Positions 9,130 to 20,634 are shown, counted from the stretch's first letter. The stretch: DNA of 64,000 nt from Hyphomonadaceae bacterium JAD_PAG50586_4 (GCA_023242925.1 CP096134.1:868001-932000), one strand, 5' to 3'. The notes: generated by a model not told the origin, from the sequence alone. Program-made: numbers and translations.

Positions 9130-10419
9130 ATGGATTTTGATCTGCCACCGGAGTTGATCGCGTATTTGGGCGAACTCGACCGTTTCATCGAGGCGGAGAT
9201 AAAGCCGCTCGAAAACGAGAACGACAACATCAAATATTTCGACCATCGTCGCGAGTACGAGCGTACCGACTGGGAAAAGGGTGGGCTGCCCAAGCACGAA
9301 TGGGAGGCGCTGCTGGCCGAAGCGCGCCGCCGTGCCGACAAAGCTGGGCATTTGCGCTTTGCCTGGCCGAAAGATCTTGGCGGCAAGGATGGTTCGCAGC
9401 TATGGCTCGCCGTGATCCGCGAGCATCTGGCCGCGAAGGGGCTCGGGCTACACAATGATCTGCAGAACGAGCACTCGATCGTCAGCAACAATCCGTTCGT
9501 CGTGATGTTCAAGGAATTCGCGACGCCCGAACAATATGCGCGCGATTCACAAAAGCTGCTCGACAACAAAATGCTCACAGCGTTTGGCCTCACCGAACCC
9601 AATCACGGCTCCGACGCCACCTTCATGGAAACCCGCGCCGTCCCGCACGAGAAGGACGGTAAGAAGGGCTGGCTCATCAATGGCGAAAAAATGTGGACGA
9701 CGGGCATGCACGTCGCCACCCACATCCTCACCTTCGCTCGCACCAGCGGAAATGATGGCGACGCCAAAGGCATCACGACGTTCATCGTCCCGGCCGATAC
9801 GCCTGGCGTGAAGGTCGAAGAATATCTCTGGACCTTCAACATGCCGACCGATCACCCCCGTGTGTCGTTGACCGACGTCTGGGTGCCGGAAGATGCGTAT
9901 TGGGGGCAGATCGGCGGCGGCTTGCGCTTAGGCCAAAGCTTTGTGCACCAGAACCGCATCCGCCAAGCCGCGTCATCTTTGGGCGCGGCCGTTTTCTGCA
10001 TCGAAGAGAGCGTAAAATACGCGCGCCATCGCAAGCCCTTTGGCCAGCCGCTTGCCGATAACCAAGCGATCCAATGGCCGCTGATTGAACTGGCGACTCA
10101 AGCCGAGATGTTGCGCCTGCTGATCCGCAAGACGGCGTGGGAAATGGATCGCATGCCGCACAAGCAAATCGAACACGAACTCTCCGACAAAGTGTCGATG
10201 TGCAATTATTGGGCGAACCGGCTCTGCTGCGACGCCGCCGACCGCGCTATGCAAGTGCACGGCGGTATCGGCTATTCGCGCCACAAGCCGTTCGAGCACA
10301 TCTATCGCCACCACCGCCGCTATCGCATCACCGAAGGCTCAGAAGAGATTCAGATGCGCAAGGTCGGCGCGTTCCTGTTCGGCTATATGGGTCCACGCAA
10401 AGCTGAGTTCGCGAGCTAA
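9130..10419 (+). CDS. Acyl-CoA dehydrogenase, LvaC/ACAD10-11-like
   Basis: A 429-residue acyl-CoA dehydrogenase of the longer ACAD10/11 type. Seen: AFGLTEPNHGSDATFMETRA (FAD/substrate loop, about residue 150), KMWTTGMHVATHIL, the ARHRKPFGQPLADNQAIQWP signature at about 300, and MQVHGGIGYSRHKPFEHIYR with RITEGSEEIQMRKVGAFLFG at the C-terminus. ATG 9130 is preceded by GGGGAG. Third gene of the kinase operon; in lvaABC-type systems this enzyme acts on phosphorylated hydroxyacyl-CoA. The stop codon sits in the loop of a small hairpin. Confidence 0.9.
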   Translation: MDFDLPPELIAYLGELDRFIEAEIKPLENENDNIKYFDHRREYERTDWEKGGLPKHEWEALLAEARRRADKAGHLRFAWPKDLGGKDGSQLWLAVIREHLAAKGLGLHNDLQNEHSIVSNNPFVVMFKEFATPEQYARDSQKLLDNKMLTAFGLTEPNHGSDATFMETRAVPHEKDGKKGWLINGEKMWTTGMHVATHILTFARTSGNDGDAKGITTFIVPADTPGVKVEEYLWTFNMPTDHPRVSLTDVWVPEDAYWGQIGGGLRLGQSFVHQNRIRQAASSLGAAVFCIEESVKYARHRKPFGQPLADNQAIQWPLIELATQAEMLRLLIRKTAWEMDRMPHKQIEHELSDKVSMCNYWANRLCCDAADRAMQVHGGIGYSRHKPFEHIYRHHRRYRITEGSEEIQMRKVGAFLFGYMGPRKAEFAS

Positions 10420-10426
10420 GCTCGCG
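10410..10426. terminator. Possible hairpin between convergent genes
   Basis: A perfect 7-bp stem CGCGAGC/GCTCGCG has the TAA stop codon of the dehydrogenase as its loop, directly before the end of the convergent amidohydrolase gene. There is no T-run, so intrinsic termination is uncertain. Confidence 0.35.
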
Positions 10427-12166
10427 CTATTCCGCCGCCATCGTCATTGGCGCCACCTGCGGCCCGCGGATGAGCTTGCCAGGGTGGACGCCCAGATACG
10501 CGCCATCGCGGAACGTGATCTGGCCGGACTTAATCGTCGCCACATAGCCCTCGGCCTTCTGCAGCAAACGCTTGCCGCCCGCCGGCAGATCGAACGCCAG
10601 CCACGGCTTGCCGAGCTTCACGTTCTCGAAATCGATCACGTTGATGTCGGCCACATAACCCGGCGCGATCAGTCCACGATCTGAGAGCCCATAGAGCAGG
10701 GCGGTGTCGCGGCACTGGCGCTTCACCGCATTCTCCAGCGTGACCCGCTGGCCGGCGCGATCGCGCACCCAATGCTGCAACATGAAGGTGGGCGAGGCCG
10801 CGTCGCAAATCGTGCCGCAATGGGCGCCGCCGTCCGAGAGTGAATTCACCGTGTCGTCGGAGACTTGGAGCGCTTCAAGAAAGTTCAAATTCCCGTCCGC
10901 ATAATTGAGGATCGGGAAATAGACGAAGCCGCGACCTTCATCCTGCATCAGGAGATCGTACGCGTATTCCACCGGCGACTTGTCCGCCGCCGCGGCGCGC
11001 GCCGCGATCGTCTCGGCCGACGTTGGCTCATAATTGAAGTCTGGCCCCATCTCGTATTGCAGCGACCAGCCGCCCGAGATCACCATCATCAAGCCAACGA
11101 GATCGCTCTCGGGATAGACGTTCTCTTCCGTGAGCATGCGTTGCTTGAACGCGGGGTCTTTGAGATGCGCGAGCTGTTCGGCCCACGGCTTGTCCATGAT
11201 CTCGGTCCAAGCCGGGCGGAAGCGGAACGGGTGCACTGTGCCTTGCCACGCCATGACGATGCCGTTCCCACGCAACGCAATTTGCGCGACGATATTGGCG
11301 CCCTTGGCATTCTGTGCGCGCATCTCTGAGATTTGCTCGTCGAGCGGCAATTCCTTGGCGATCGATTGCAACGCTGCGAACGTGACCGGTAGGCCGGTCT
11401 CGCGGCTCAGATCGCCCATCCAATCAAACTCATTCCATTCACGCTTCAAATCCGACGCCATTTCGAACACGCCATAGCCGACGCGGCCCATCGCGCGGCC
11501 AATGCCGATCAGCTCTTCTTTTGTCGCGGTTGTGCCTGGCACGAGTTCGCCATCGATCGAGCGATGTAGGATCGTGCGCGACGTGGAGAAGCCCAACGCG
11601 CCAGCGCGTAAGCCGTCCTCCACGATTTGCGACATGCGCGCGATCTCGTGTTCGGTGGGATCCAGATTGCGCGCCCCGCGATCGTCCATCACGTAGGCGC
11701 GCACCGCGCCGTGCGGCACATGCGTGCCGACATCGATGGTGCGCGGCAGCCGCTCCAATTCATCGAGATATTCAGGGAAGCTCTCCCAATTCCAGGTGAG
11801 GCCCTCGGCCAGCGCCGTGCCAGGAATATCTTCCACGCCTTCCATCAAACCGATTAGCCAATCGTGCTTGTCGGGCTTGGCCGGCGCAAAGCCCACGCCG
11901 CAATTGCCCATTACGACGGTGGTGACGCCATGCCAGGACGAAGGCGCCATTTCTTGATCCCAGGTGGCTTGGCCGTCATAGTGCGTGTGCACATCGACCC
12001 AGCCGGGCGCGACGATCTTGCCCGCTGCGTCGATCTCTTGCTTGCCGCGCGGTAGGTCCGGCCCGATCGCGCTGATCAAACCGCCATCGACAGCGACGTC
12101 AGCAACAAATCGTGCCGCGCCTGTTCCATCGACGACCGTCCCGTTGCGGATGACCAGATCATGCAT
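10427..12166 (-). CDS. Amidohydrolase, N-acyl-D-amino-acid deacylase family
   Basis: A 579-residue metal-dependent hydrolase. The N-terminal amidohydrolase strand domain ([16 protein letters not shown]) leads to the metal motif [15 protein letters not shown] near residues 56-70. Then come [20 protein letters not shown], typical of D-aminoacylase-like enzymes, and a late [11 protein letters not shown] segment carrying an Asp ligand candidate. Such proteins deacylate N-acyl-D-amino acids or hydrolyse other amides; the true substrate is open. ATG 12166 follows GGGAGAGG. It is the last clearly chromosomal gene before the proposed left end of the mobile element. Confidence 0.87.
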   Translation of the reverse strand: MHDLVIRNGTVVDGTGAARFVADVAVDGGLISAIGPDLPRGKQEIDAAGKIVAPGWVDVHTHYDGQATWDQEMAPSSWHGVTTVVMGNCGVGFAPAKPDKHDWLIGLMEGVEDIPGTALAEGLTWNWESFPEYLDELERLPRTIDVGTHVPHGAVRAYVMDDRGARNLDPTEHEIARMSQIVEDGLRAGALGFSTSRTILHRSIDGELVPGTTATKEELIGIGRAMGRVGYGVFEMASDLKREWNEFDWMGDLSRETGLPVTFAALQSIAKELPLDEQISEMRAQNAKGANIVAQIALRGNGIVMAWQGTVHPFRFRPAWTEIMDKPWAEQLAHLKDPAFKQRMLTEENVYPESDLVGLMMVISGGWSLQYEMGPDFNYEPTSAETIAARAAAADKSPVEYAYDLLMQDEGRGFVYFPILNYADGNLNFLEALQVSDDTVNSLSDGGAHCGTICDAASPTFMLQHWVRDRAGQRVTLENAVKRQCRDTALLYGLSDRGLIAPGYVADINVIDFENVKLGKPWLAFDLPAGGKRLLQKAEGYVATIKSGQITFRDGAYLGVHPGKLIRGPQVAPMTMAAE

Positions 12167-12281
12167 CGCGCCTCTCCCTGTTTTTATATGGGAGGAGTAG
12201 AGACCCCATCGGCGGCGATGCGCAATATTGTCGGTGCGGAAGGCGCGCCGTGTTCGCAGGTGCGAACTAAAGGCGAAAATG

Positions 12282-12294
12282 GTGGGCCTGGCAG
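12282..12294 (+). repeat. Candidate attL core (copy of tRNA 3' end)
   Basis: GTGGGCCTGGCAG is identical to 58561-58573, which is the 3' acceptor and part of the T-stem of the tRNA(CAT) gene read on the plus strand. The orientation is that expected for attL. Identity stops after 13 bases, before the T-loop. Confidence 0.45.
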
Positions 12295-12329
12295 AACGGA
12301 TGAGCAGAGCTGACGCCCGCGAGGTAGGC

Positions 12330-12391
12330 TGTCAAACCCTCTCGCGGGCGCACCAACAATTCCAATGGCTTATCAGGGCGCTGTCAAACCC
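12330..12391 (+). repeat. Two TGTCAAACC repeats, candidate integrase arm sites
   Basis: CTGTCAAACCC occurs at 12329-12339 and 12381-12391. The same 9-mer TGTCAAACC is found twice in tandem at 58501-58518 near the other proposed end. Distances from the core copies (about 36 and 87 bp here, 43 and 52 bp there) suit arm-type sites of a tyrosine integrase. Confidence 0.45.
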
Positions 12392-12676
12392 AACTGGGGC
12401 CCCTTCAGCATGGTGGTCTACGTCCGCACAAAGAGACGATCGGAAGGGGCGGCAGCGCGCAGATCGTCAAGACGATCACACGACCAATCATCGTGCTTGA
12501 TGCGTGGGTAAGTGCGAGATCCGTGAGAGACCGCCCCGCCCGAAACATCTCAAGCACTTGCGCGAAAAATTGCCAAATTGCGCGGCGAGCGATTTCAAAG
12601 CGTTGGACGACGAGCGCCAAACCGCATGCGGGCAAAGGAGCGCGCGCCGCAAACGAGCGCGCTGATCTTGACCGAT

Positions 12677-12874
12677 CTAGCCCGGACAATTGGTCTGAGA
12701 GACTGTGGAGCGATTGCCAGCCGGATCGTAGGCGTAAACAATCACGCAGCCGTTGGAATATTCAACGCGCACGATGCGACCGAGATCATCGTAGGTGTAC
12801 GAGATCGTCTCCGCGGCGCTCGCGCCGATCAATGACAAAACCATGACGCAGGCGATCAGTGCGCGACGTCTCAT
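12677..12874 (-). CDS. Small exported protein with a single YD/RHS repeat
   Basis: A 65-residue product: a Sec signal peptide (MRRRALIACVMVLSLIGASA, then AE) followed by one YD-repeat, SYTYDDLGRIVRVEYSNG and VYAYDPAGNRST. It ends in a Cys-Pro-Gly tail and has two Cys. ATG 12874 has GGAG six bases upstream. It is divergent from the giant Rhs gene. It could be a stand-alone mini-repeat protein, an orphan tip left by Rhs rearrangement, or a partner of the Rhs shell. The coding character is clear from the repeat; its role is unknown. Confidence 0.7.
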   Translation of the reverse strand: MRRRALIACVMVLSLIGASAAETISYTYDDLGRIVRVEYSNGCVIVYAYDPAGNRSTVSQTNCPG

Positions 12875-13057
12875 CGTTTGCTCCACAGATTTGCATCAAA
12901 CTCGGCGAATGAAATTTTAAAGTGCATTGACGAAGAAATTTCAACCTGGAAGGATGCGGTAAGTCAAGGCGCGCACGATCTGCGCTTGCTTGAGAGCGAT
13001 AGAGCGTGATCGCACCCGCCGCGAACGGGATCGCAGATCTGCGCGCGGGGGTGCGGT

Positions 13058-16000
13058 ATGCGTGCACACATCCAACAGGCATGGTCGACAGCGTTGCGGG
13101 TTTGCTGCCTAAGTCTGGCGTTCACATTCTTGATTGCTCTCGGCCTGGGTGACGGCGCTCTCGCGCAAACACCGGCATCGGTGCGCATTTTGCGCGGCAC
13201 ATTGGTGACGCCGAGTGCGGCCGCGACCTATTATGGCGGGGCGACGACATCGACGAATGGCCTGTGCCAGACCTTCCCGACAAACACGGCGATCTGCACG
13301 AGCAATAGAGCGCCGGAGATTGTCGAACTCGCGCGATCGCTGAGCAACGATCCTGATCTCATCTACGAATATGTGCGCAATCGCATCGACACCGAATTCA
13401 TGTTCGGTCTGCACAAGGGTGCGTTGGGCGCCATCATCGACGGCTCAGGCACGGCTTTCGACCAAGCGCAATTGATGGTGGAGCTACTGCGTCAGGCAGG
13501 CTTCTCCGCGACTTATCAATACGGAACGATTTCGCTCAACGGCGCGCAGTTTCTGGCATGGACGGGCATCAGCGATGCTCGGGCGGCCTGTGATTTTCTG
13601 GCGTCGGGCGCGATCCCTGCGACCGTCAATGGCGGGACCACATGCGCTGCGGGCGCAATTTCAAATGTGACGCTGCAGCATATTTGGGTCCGCGCCAATA
13701 TTGGCGGGACGAATTATCTCTTTGACCCGGCATTCAAAGATTATCGCCATTATAGCGGCATCGATGTGCGCACCGTGATGGGCGTCACGCCTGGGAGCAC
13801 GCTCAGCACCGCGACAACTGGGATGACGAGTGGCACGCAATCGACCCTGAACTACATTTCAACGCTCAATCAAGCGGGTGTCGGATCGTCGCTGAATACC
13901 TGGTCGACCGCCATGCTGACCCGCTTACAGCAGAGCGATCTGCAAGGGGCGGCGCTGCGGGAAGTGATTGGCGGACGCGAAATCGTCGCTGCCGTTCGCC
14001 CCTCAGGCGGCTGGCGTCAGACGAGCTTGCCTTATGTGTCTGGTTCGCCCGCATCGTGGACGGGCGGCGTGCCCAATCAGTATCGCGCGACATTGCGTGT
14101 GGTCGGCGGTGTCGGTGCGGTGACGCCGTTTGACGTGACCTTCTATTCCGATGAGATCGCCGGACGAAATTTGGGCTTTCGCTCTTTACGTACACCCGTA
14201 GCGCGTCCTCCGGGCGCCAATAATTGGGACCGATGGGCGTACACGCCGCAGCTTTTTCTCGATGATGTGGTCTTGGTTGCCGGCACATCATTGCGTGTGG
14301 TTGGTCCTATCGGTCTAGAATTAGATCTCACGTTGACCGCGGACCACCCCTACACGTCGGGCAGCGGCATCGGCGCAGATGGCGCTTTCACGGTGGCCAA
14401 GCGGGTCGACTATCTGATGCCGTCTCTGATTTTGATGTCGTGGGGAGCGACCTCTGCCGACCTTGCTGCACAATGGGATCGTGAACAGGGGCGAGACGAA
14501 GCTGCACTTATTCCAATCAATCCAGTACGCAGCAATCCCGACCCCAGCCAGTCGCCGGACGGCAAGGGATCACGGATGCGGATTGCGGGGACTTGGCTCG
14601 CCCAATTCTCGCGTGCCGCAGAAATCCACGGTGAATTAGCCAATGCACGTGTGACACAGCACCACAATGTCGGTGTCGTGTCTGCCTATATGCGCGTGAC
14701 CTTAACGCCAGTGCCGGATGGGTCTGCGCCGGCCGCGTGGAATTACTCGTTCCAAGATGAACGCACGCTCGTCGACATTGAGAGCGGTTATAGCGTCACC
14801 ACACGCAACAATGATGCGACGGCGCGCAGGGGTGCGGTTCATGCGATCGCGGCGACCGGCTCAAGCCTCGAAGGTGGCGTTATCGAGCAATTGGAAAGCG
14901 CACCCGACGCATCGTCAGCAGTGCGTCGCTTGAGTTGGGGCAATGCGCCTGAAGCCGGAGAGACACCCAACACGACGAGCCGACGCGTGTTTGCGGTCAA
15001 TTCGACCAACGCCGCGCAAATGGCCAATGTGATGGTCTATGAAAACCAGGCCAGCGGAAATATCCCGCCCTTTAACAACCAAGAAGGCATTGACGCGGGC
15101 CTCACGAGCGGACCGAAGGCGGCTGTCGCGAGCTCTGTAAGTGCTTACGCGGCCGCTGGATTCGATGTTACCGCCTCGAATGAAGTGCGGCTCGGTCCGG
15201 GATCGCGCATGGGCGCTGTCTATCTTTGGTCCTATAGCAATACGACCCCAGTCTATCGGCGCGGCGCCAGCAATCAAGTTGGCGGCGCTTTTGTCGCCAA
15301 TCGCTACGACGTGAATGGTGATCCACTGGAGATCGCGTTCGTCAACTCAAGTGGTTCTCAGCGTCTGAAGGGCGGAGGCGGTCCATCAGTTACACAACAG
15401 GCGGAGTATGATCCAAACGCGGCCGCTGAGGTGCTGCAAGGTCGCTTCCAAGAGCGCCCGCCAATTCTGGGTGTAAACCTGACCAGCGGCAGCGCGGGCT
15501 TCACTTCCCCTGTTTTGCAGTCGCGCGGACAAGGTGCGTTTCCGTATCGCATTGAGCAGCGATTGGAATTGCGTGGCGGCGGCTTACGCCGTTTGCCGCT
15601 AGGTCCGGCCGACGTCGTGCCGGTCGCCGATCAAGACGGCATGGTGACCAATTGGGACGGCGCGGCGCTGCCCAGTTCCTCCGGTCTCGCCGCGATGGGC
15701 CAAAGCCGAGCCGAGCCCGCCGCACAAACCATCGCCGCCTTCGTGGCCATGCAGGATGTGTGGCGGGCGTCGCCAAGTTCACAACGCGAAATGGCAGGCG
15801 TCATCGCTGCCGATTGGTGGCGCCAATCGATGAGCTTCAATGTCGCCACGATAATGCAAGGCGGCCAGAGCGAGGAATATGTCCGCTTGGTCAACGGGAC
15901 GTTTGTGCCGAGTGAAGGCGGCGCGGCGAGCTTCACAGCAACTGGCGCCCGCACGCCGGTGCGCCCGACGACCCAGAATTCTTGTCCCTTCAACAATTGC

Positions 16001-19000
16001 AGCCGTCAGTATGCGCCCACGCGGCGCTGGGACGATCACCTTTTGCAATTGTCTGCGCGTGGCGCCAACGGCGATGTACGCGCTTATCAATATTGGGGGC
16101 CGACGACGTTCGGTGCTGGCACCGGATCGCAACAAGCGGGATTCCGTCTGAACACATGGACGTTCCCTCAAGGCGTCACGCTGACGCTTGCCTACAACGC
16201 GACTGAAAGCGGTTCCCCGCTTTACGAATTGCCGACGGGGGTCAGCACCAATTTCGGCCAGACGCTGACTTGGACGCGGCCTACCGAAGTCACAATCTGC
16301 AATCCTCTTCCGTCGATTACCGCGACAGACCTTGCCGGCGCACAGACCCGCGCCCGGTTTCGAAATCTGGTCGCCAGAACGGTCTCGCAGCGTCCCAGCG
16401 GCACATGCGACCTCATCGAGCTATTCGAGCCCGTCGACACGGTGACGCCGGCGATCCGCTACACCTACGACACGGCCAATCGCATCTCGGAAGCGTTTGA
16501 CGCGGTTGCTATCCGTACGCCCGCCAATCGCGGGCCCTATCGGTTCAATATCGCGCAAGGCTATCGCGGCGAAAGCGTCAATCCGATCCTGCCGGTGGGC
16601 GGCGCCTATGCTGTCGAAACGCTCGAGAGCGGGCGCTTGCGGCGCTATATCGACGAGCTTGGACGCGTCACCACCGCAAGCATGGATGGTCGCGGGCGTT
16701 TGCTTCAGCGCACTTATCCCGAAGGGGATATGGACCTCTTCGCCTACGATGCACGCGACAACCTCACTGAATTTAGACGCCGTGCGAAACCTACGGCCAC
16801 GCCTGCGCTTGCGGACATTGTCGTCTCAGCGATCTGGAATGCGACCTGGAATAAGCCGGATACGATTATTGATGCGCGCGGCTATGTGACCAATTTCGCC
16901 TATGGGTCCGCGGGTGCGGCCACGGGGCAGGTGGTCACCGCGACGCGGCCCAATCCCAATATTGCGGCCCCCGGCACGAGCGGTGTTCGGCCCATCTACA
17001 GCTACACGTACGGAAATTTCGGCCGACTGGCGACGAGCACCGATCCAACCGGGCTGGTGGTGTCCAACACTTATAACGCCAGCACCGGCTATCTGGAATC
17101 GAGCACGCTCGATCCCACGGGCCTCAACGCGACGACGCTCTTTGTCAACAATGCGCTGGGCGACGTCACCGCGACTACCGATCCGCGCGGCAATGTGGTG
17201 GAAACCACCTATGATGCGATGCGTCGGCCGCGCGATGTCCTGCACCACAATGGCAATATCGCCGCGCCCTTATTGGCGGCCGAGCGCACCAATTACGATT
17301 TGATGGGGCGTGTGCTGACGACCCAAGGCGGCACGGCGTTCTCGGGGACGACCGTCACCACCTGGCTCACGCGCGAGACCCGCACCTACACGTCCACCGG
17401 CCAAGTGTGGACAATCGCCGATGCGCTCTCGAACACGACCACCAATGCTTATGACCGGGCCGATCGATTGGAAAGTGTCGCCGATCCCGTGAGCCGCGTA
17501 ACACGCAATGAATACGACGCGGCCGGTCAATTGCTCCGCATCCGCCGGGCCGTCGGTACGCCGATCGAGCAGGAATACGCCGTCTATGCCTACACGCCGA
17601 ACGGCCAGCGCGACTGGGTTGAGGACGCAAACGACAATCGCTCAGACTATGTCTATGATGGCTTTGATCGGCTCTGCCGGCTCTTCTTCCCGGTGACAGC
17701 GGTCGGCGCCCATGCCGCAAATGCGCCGGCGCCTACACCGCCGACCAATCAATTGCAGTGCAACACGCCGACTAATGTCGGCAACGACTATGAGCAATAT
17801 GGCTACGACCCGAACAGCAATCGCGTCGCCCTGCGCGTGCGCTCGGGCGAAACGATTGGCTACACGTTCGATGGCCTCAATCGTGAAACCGTGCGCGATA
17901 TTCCGGGCGGGACGAGCGCGGACGTTTACACGAGCTACGATTTGGCGGGCGCCGTCTGTCGGCGCGCTTTGTCAGCACCGGCGGGCAAGGCATCGTCTAC
18001 GCCTATGACACGGCCGGCCGGTTGCAGAGCGAGACGAGTTTCGGCCGCGCTCTCACCTTCCTCTATGACGCGGCCTCCAATCGCGAGCGCATAAGCTGGA
18101 GCGACGGCTTCTATGCGCAATACACGTTCGATGCGATGAACCGCGTCGACCTCATCCGCGAGAATGGTTCGACCACGCTTGCCGACTATGCGTATGACGC
18201 GCTCTCGCGGCGCGCCACGATCACACGTGGCGACGGCAGTGTGACGACCTACGGCTACGACAACGCCTCGCGTCTGACGTCGCTTCAGCAGAACCTGCCG
18301 GGTACGGTGAACGATCAGACCTTTGGCTTTGGCTACACCAATGCAAGTCAGATCAGTCAGCGTACGACGACCAATGATGCGTATTCCTGGCCAGCCGGAC
18401 CTCTGAACGAGGCCTACACGCGCAATGGCCTCAACCAATACACAAACGTCGGCGCCCGCGCCTTCACGCACGACGCCCGCGGCAATCTGCAACAAAACCA
18501 GATCAATCAGTTTCAGTACGATCTGGAAAACCGCCTCACCGCCGTGAATGCATCGGCTGGCTCGCCGACGCTGCTCAACATCGCTTACGACCCGCTGGGA
18601 CGTCTGCGTTCAACGAGCGTGCCGTCAGGTGCGAGCGTTGAGTTTCTGTATGATGGCGATGCGCTGGCGGCGGAGTACAATTCGGGCGGCGCGCTGCTGC
18701 GACGCTACGTGTTTGGTCCGGGGATCGATGAGCCAGTTGTTTGGTATGAGGGTGCGGGCTCGACAGACCGGCGCTATTTGATCGCCGACAATCAGAGTTC
18801 AATTATCGCAACCAGCGGGGCCGCCACTGCGCGCTATCGTTACGGCCCCTACGGCGAAACCGATTCATGGAGCGGCTCGCGCTTCCGGTACACCGGGCAA
18901 ACTATCCTCGATCCGGATCTGGGCACGGCAACACCTATCGCGCTCTACCACTACAGGGCGCGGGTCTACGATCCGCTGACCGGGAGGTTCCTGCAAACGG

Positions 19001-19668
19001 ACCCGCTTGGCTACGCCGATGATCAAAATCTGTATGCGTATGTGGGAAATGATCCGTTGAACGCTGCCGACCCATACGGTCTAGAATGTACCGGGCTGTG
19101 TTCAATCATAAATCGGCTCATCACCGAACCAATACATGAATACATTACGGAGCCGATTCAGAGCGAGTCGGAATTACTTCAGCAAGGCGGCCGAGAGTTG
19201 GTCTCTTCAGGTACGATGTCGCCTGAAAGTGCTGGTGCCTACCTACGGTCCGGAGCCGCATTTGTCCCGCTGGGTCGGTTGTCGGAAGCAATCGAGGGGC
19301 CGGCGATTTCTTCAAGTGCTCGTGCCCGGACCCCGGCGGCCGAAGCCGTAACGGGCTTAGAAACGAGAGGTTATCGGCCGGCACCGGGTGAGCGCACTGT
19401 TCAAGGTTACGTCGAAAGCGCGGTGGCGGAGGCAGGAGGAAACCCGACTGTCATCCGGGGTAACCAACCTTTGTTCAGGCTTCGTGCGAGCGGGCACGGT
19501 AGTGGAACCGCGACCGCCACACCGCAGAATGTCCGGCGTGTTGCGCCTGATGGTACAGTAAGATACGGCAAGGGGCCGGATCGAGCTGTCACGAACCGAG
19601 ATATAAGGGAGACGTATCGTGCGCGGACGGGTCAGACAGGGTCGCGCATAAGGACTAGAGGTAATTGA
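13058..19668 (+). pseudogene. Giant secreted Rhs/YD-repeat toxin, one frameshift
   Basis: About 2,200 residues when repaired. It starts with a Sec signal peptide ending ALA-Q (residue ~37). A transglutaminase-like region follows (about 85-230; GTAFDQAQLMVELLRQAGFS, later HIWVRANIGG and YLFDPAFKDY) in which the usual catalytic Cys is not present. A long beta-rich region precedes YD repeats from about residue 1130 (YTYDTANRISEAF, YDARDNLTEF). The shell closes with the core RFLQTDPLGYADDQNLYAYV and a variable C-terminal domain of about 195 residues. The frame breaks at the GGG run 17947-17949; one extra G restores DLAGRRLSARFVSTGGQG. The last part has visibly lower GC, as usual for swapped toxin tips. 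The next gene is probably its immunity gene. Confidence 0.85.
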
Positions 19669-19669
19669 G

Positions 19670-20200
19670 ATGGCGGTCTGCGCGATACTGTATGATGGGG
19701 ACGCAGGTAATGCCGTTCGGCACCTCGTTGACAGGTTATGTGAAGGGACTTTTGTTGAAGCGAAAGCGAGTTTGGCGCTATTGGACCCACGAGACGCTGC
19801 CGGCGTGAATTTGGTAGCAAGCGCTTTCGGTGGCGGCAACGTCACCCTTTTAGGATCGCGTGGTGGGGCGCGAGAGTTGTACAACAGTGAAGTCATCGAG
19901 CAGGATTTGCTGTCACAGCACGGTGTTTTGCCTCGACTACTTGATGTGATTTCGAGTGACGCCGTGCGCCTGGGAATATCGAGATGCGGTATACTCCTCT
20001 TTGAAGAATTAGATGAGCCCCGATCAATTCGGTATCTGCGCGGTACACCGAAAGATCTGGTGAGTTTCACCCGATTGAACGGAGGTTTGGCATCGACTCG
20101 ATTTTCTACACAGCACGGTCGCGTGCAGGCTGATTCATATGAGCCGCTGCTCTTTGAATTGCAGATTGCACAAACCACCGAGGGTGCAGCTGAATTGTAA
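19670..20200 (+). CDS. Probable immunity protein for the Rhs toxin tip
   Basis: A 176-residue cytoplasmic-type protein with no signal peptide or membrane segment. ATG 19670 begins one base after the Rhs stop, giving the close coupling typical of toxin-immunity pairs. I do not recognise the family. The N-terminal half is hydrophobic (CAILYDGDAGNAVRHLVDRL) and the middle has an alpha/beta look (VISSDAVRLGISRCGILLFE). Like the toxin tip it has lower GC than its neighbours, consistent with joint transfer. Function is inferred from position only. Confidence 0.6.
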   Translation: MAVCAILYDGDAGNAVRHLVDRLCEGTFVEAKASLALLDPRDAAGVNLVASAFGGGNVTLLGSRGGARELYNSEVIEQDLLSQHGVLPRLLDVISSDAVRLGISRCGILLFEELDEPRSIRYLRGTPKDLVSFTRLNGGLASTRFSTQHGRVQADSYEPLLFELQIAQTTEGAAEL

Positions 20201-20274
20201 CGGCGCTCCAGTGTGCTGGCCGTGTTGCGGTTGGGTGGAAGGAGCGGTGCGTATCGGGCTTCCCGCCCACCGAT

Positions 20275-20634
20275 CTAGGTTTGCTCTGACAGCATTTCCA
20301 GAAACCCCTGAAACCTGATCTCCGCATTGGCGCTGGCATCGGGATCATCGTCATCGAGCGAGCCGGCATATTCAAACCAGACACGCACAAACAAGAGCAA
20401 TGTTTCCTTAAGTAGCGCCAGCTCGCGCGCCCGTGCGTGGTCGCGTTTGTCTAGCCGATCGAGACGGGCCTTGATGGTGTCGGCGAGCGCCTGACCTGCT
20501 TCATCGATCAGTGCGCGTCGCAGCGTATCGTTGGCGGCGCGTGAGAGGTTGAGGCCGCGGCGTTTGCCTTCCGCTTCGATCGCAGCGGCGACATCGGCAT
20601 CTAAATGCAGGGTAAGTTGGCGTTTGACGCTCAT
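20275..20634 (-). CDS. CopG-like ribbon-helix-helix protein of a conjugation module
   Basis: A 119-residue protein. The N-terminal ribbon-helix-helix pattern is KRQLTLHLDADVAAAIEAEG followed by RRGLNLSRAANDTLRRAL. A helical middle (ARELALLKETLLLFVRVWFEY) and an acidic tail follow. In alphaproteobacterial trb-type elements a CopG-like gene sits directly after traG and before trbB. Here it overlaps the TraG-like stop by four bases, but no trb genes follow, which suggests the secretion operon was lost. Confidence 0.75.
   Translation of the reverse strand: MSVKRQLTLHLDADVAAAIEAEGKRRGLNLSRAANDTLRRALIDEAGQALADTIKARLDRLDKRDHARARELALLKETLLLFVRVWFEYAGSLDDDDPDASANAEIRFQGFLEMLSEQT

Larger units (their letters stand above)
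12167..12676. other. Non-coding stretch holding the proposed left end of the island
   Basis: No convincing gene on either strand over about 510 bases. It contains the 13-mer matching the tRNA 3' end (12282) and two TGTCAAACC repeats (12330-12391), described separately. Confidence 0.6.
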
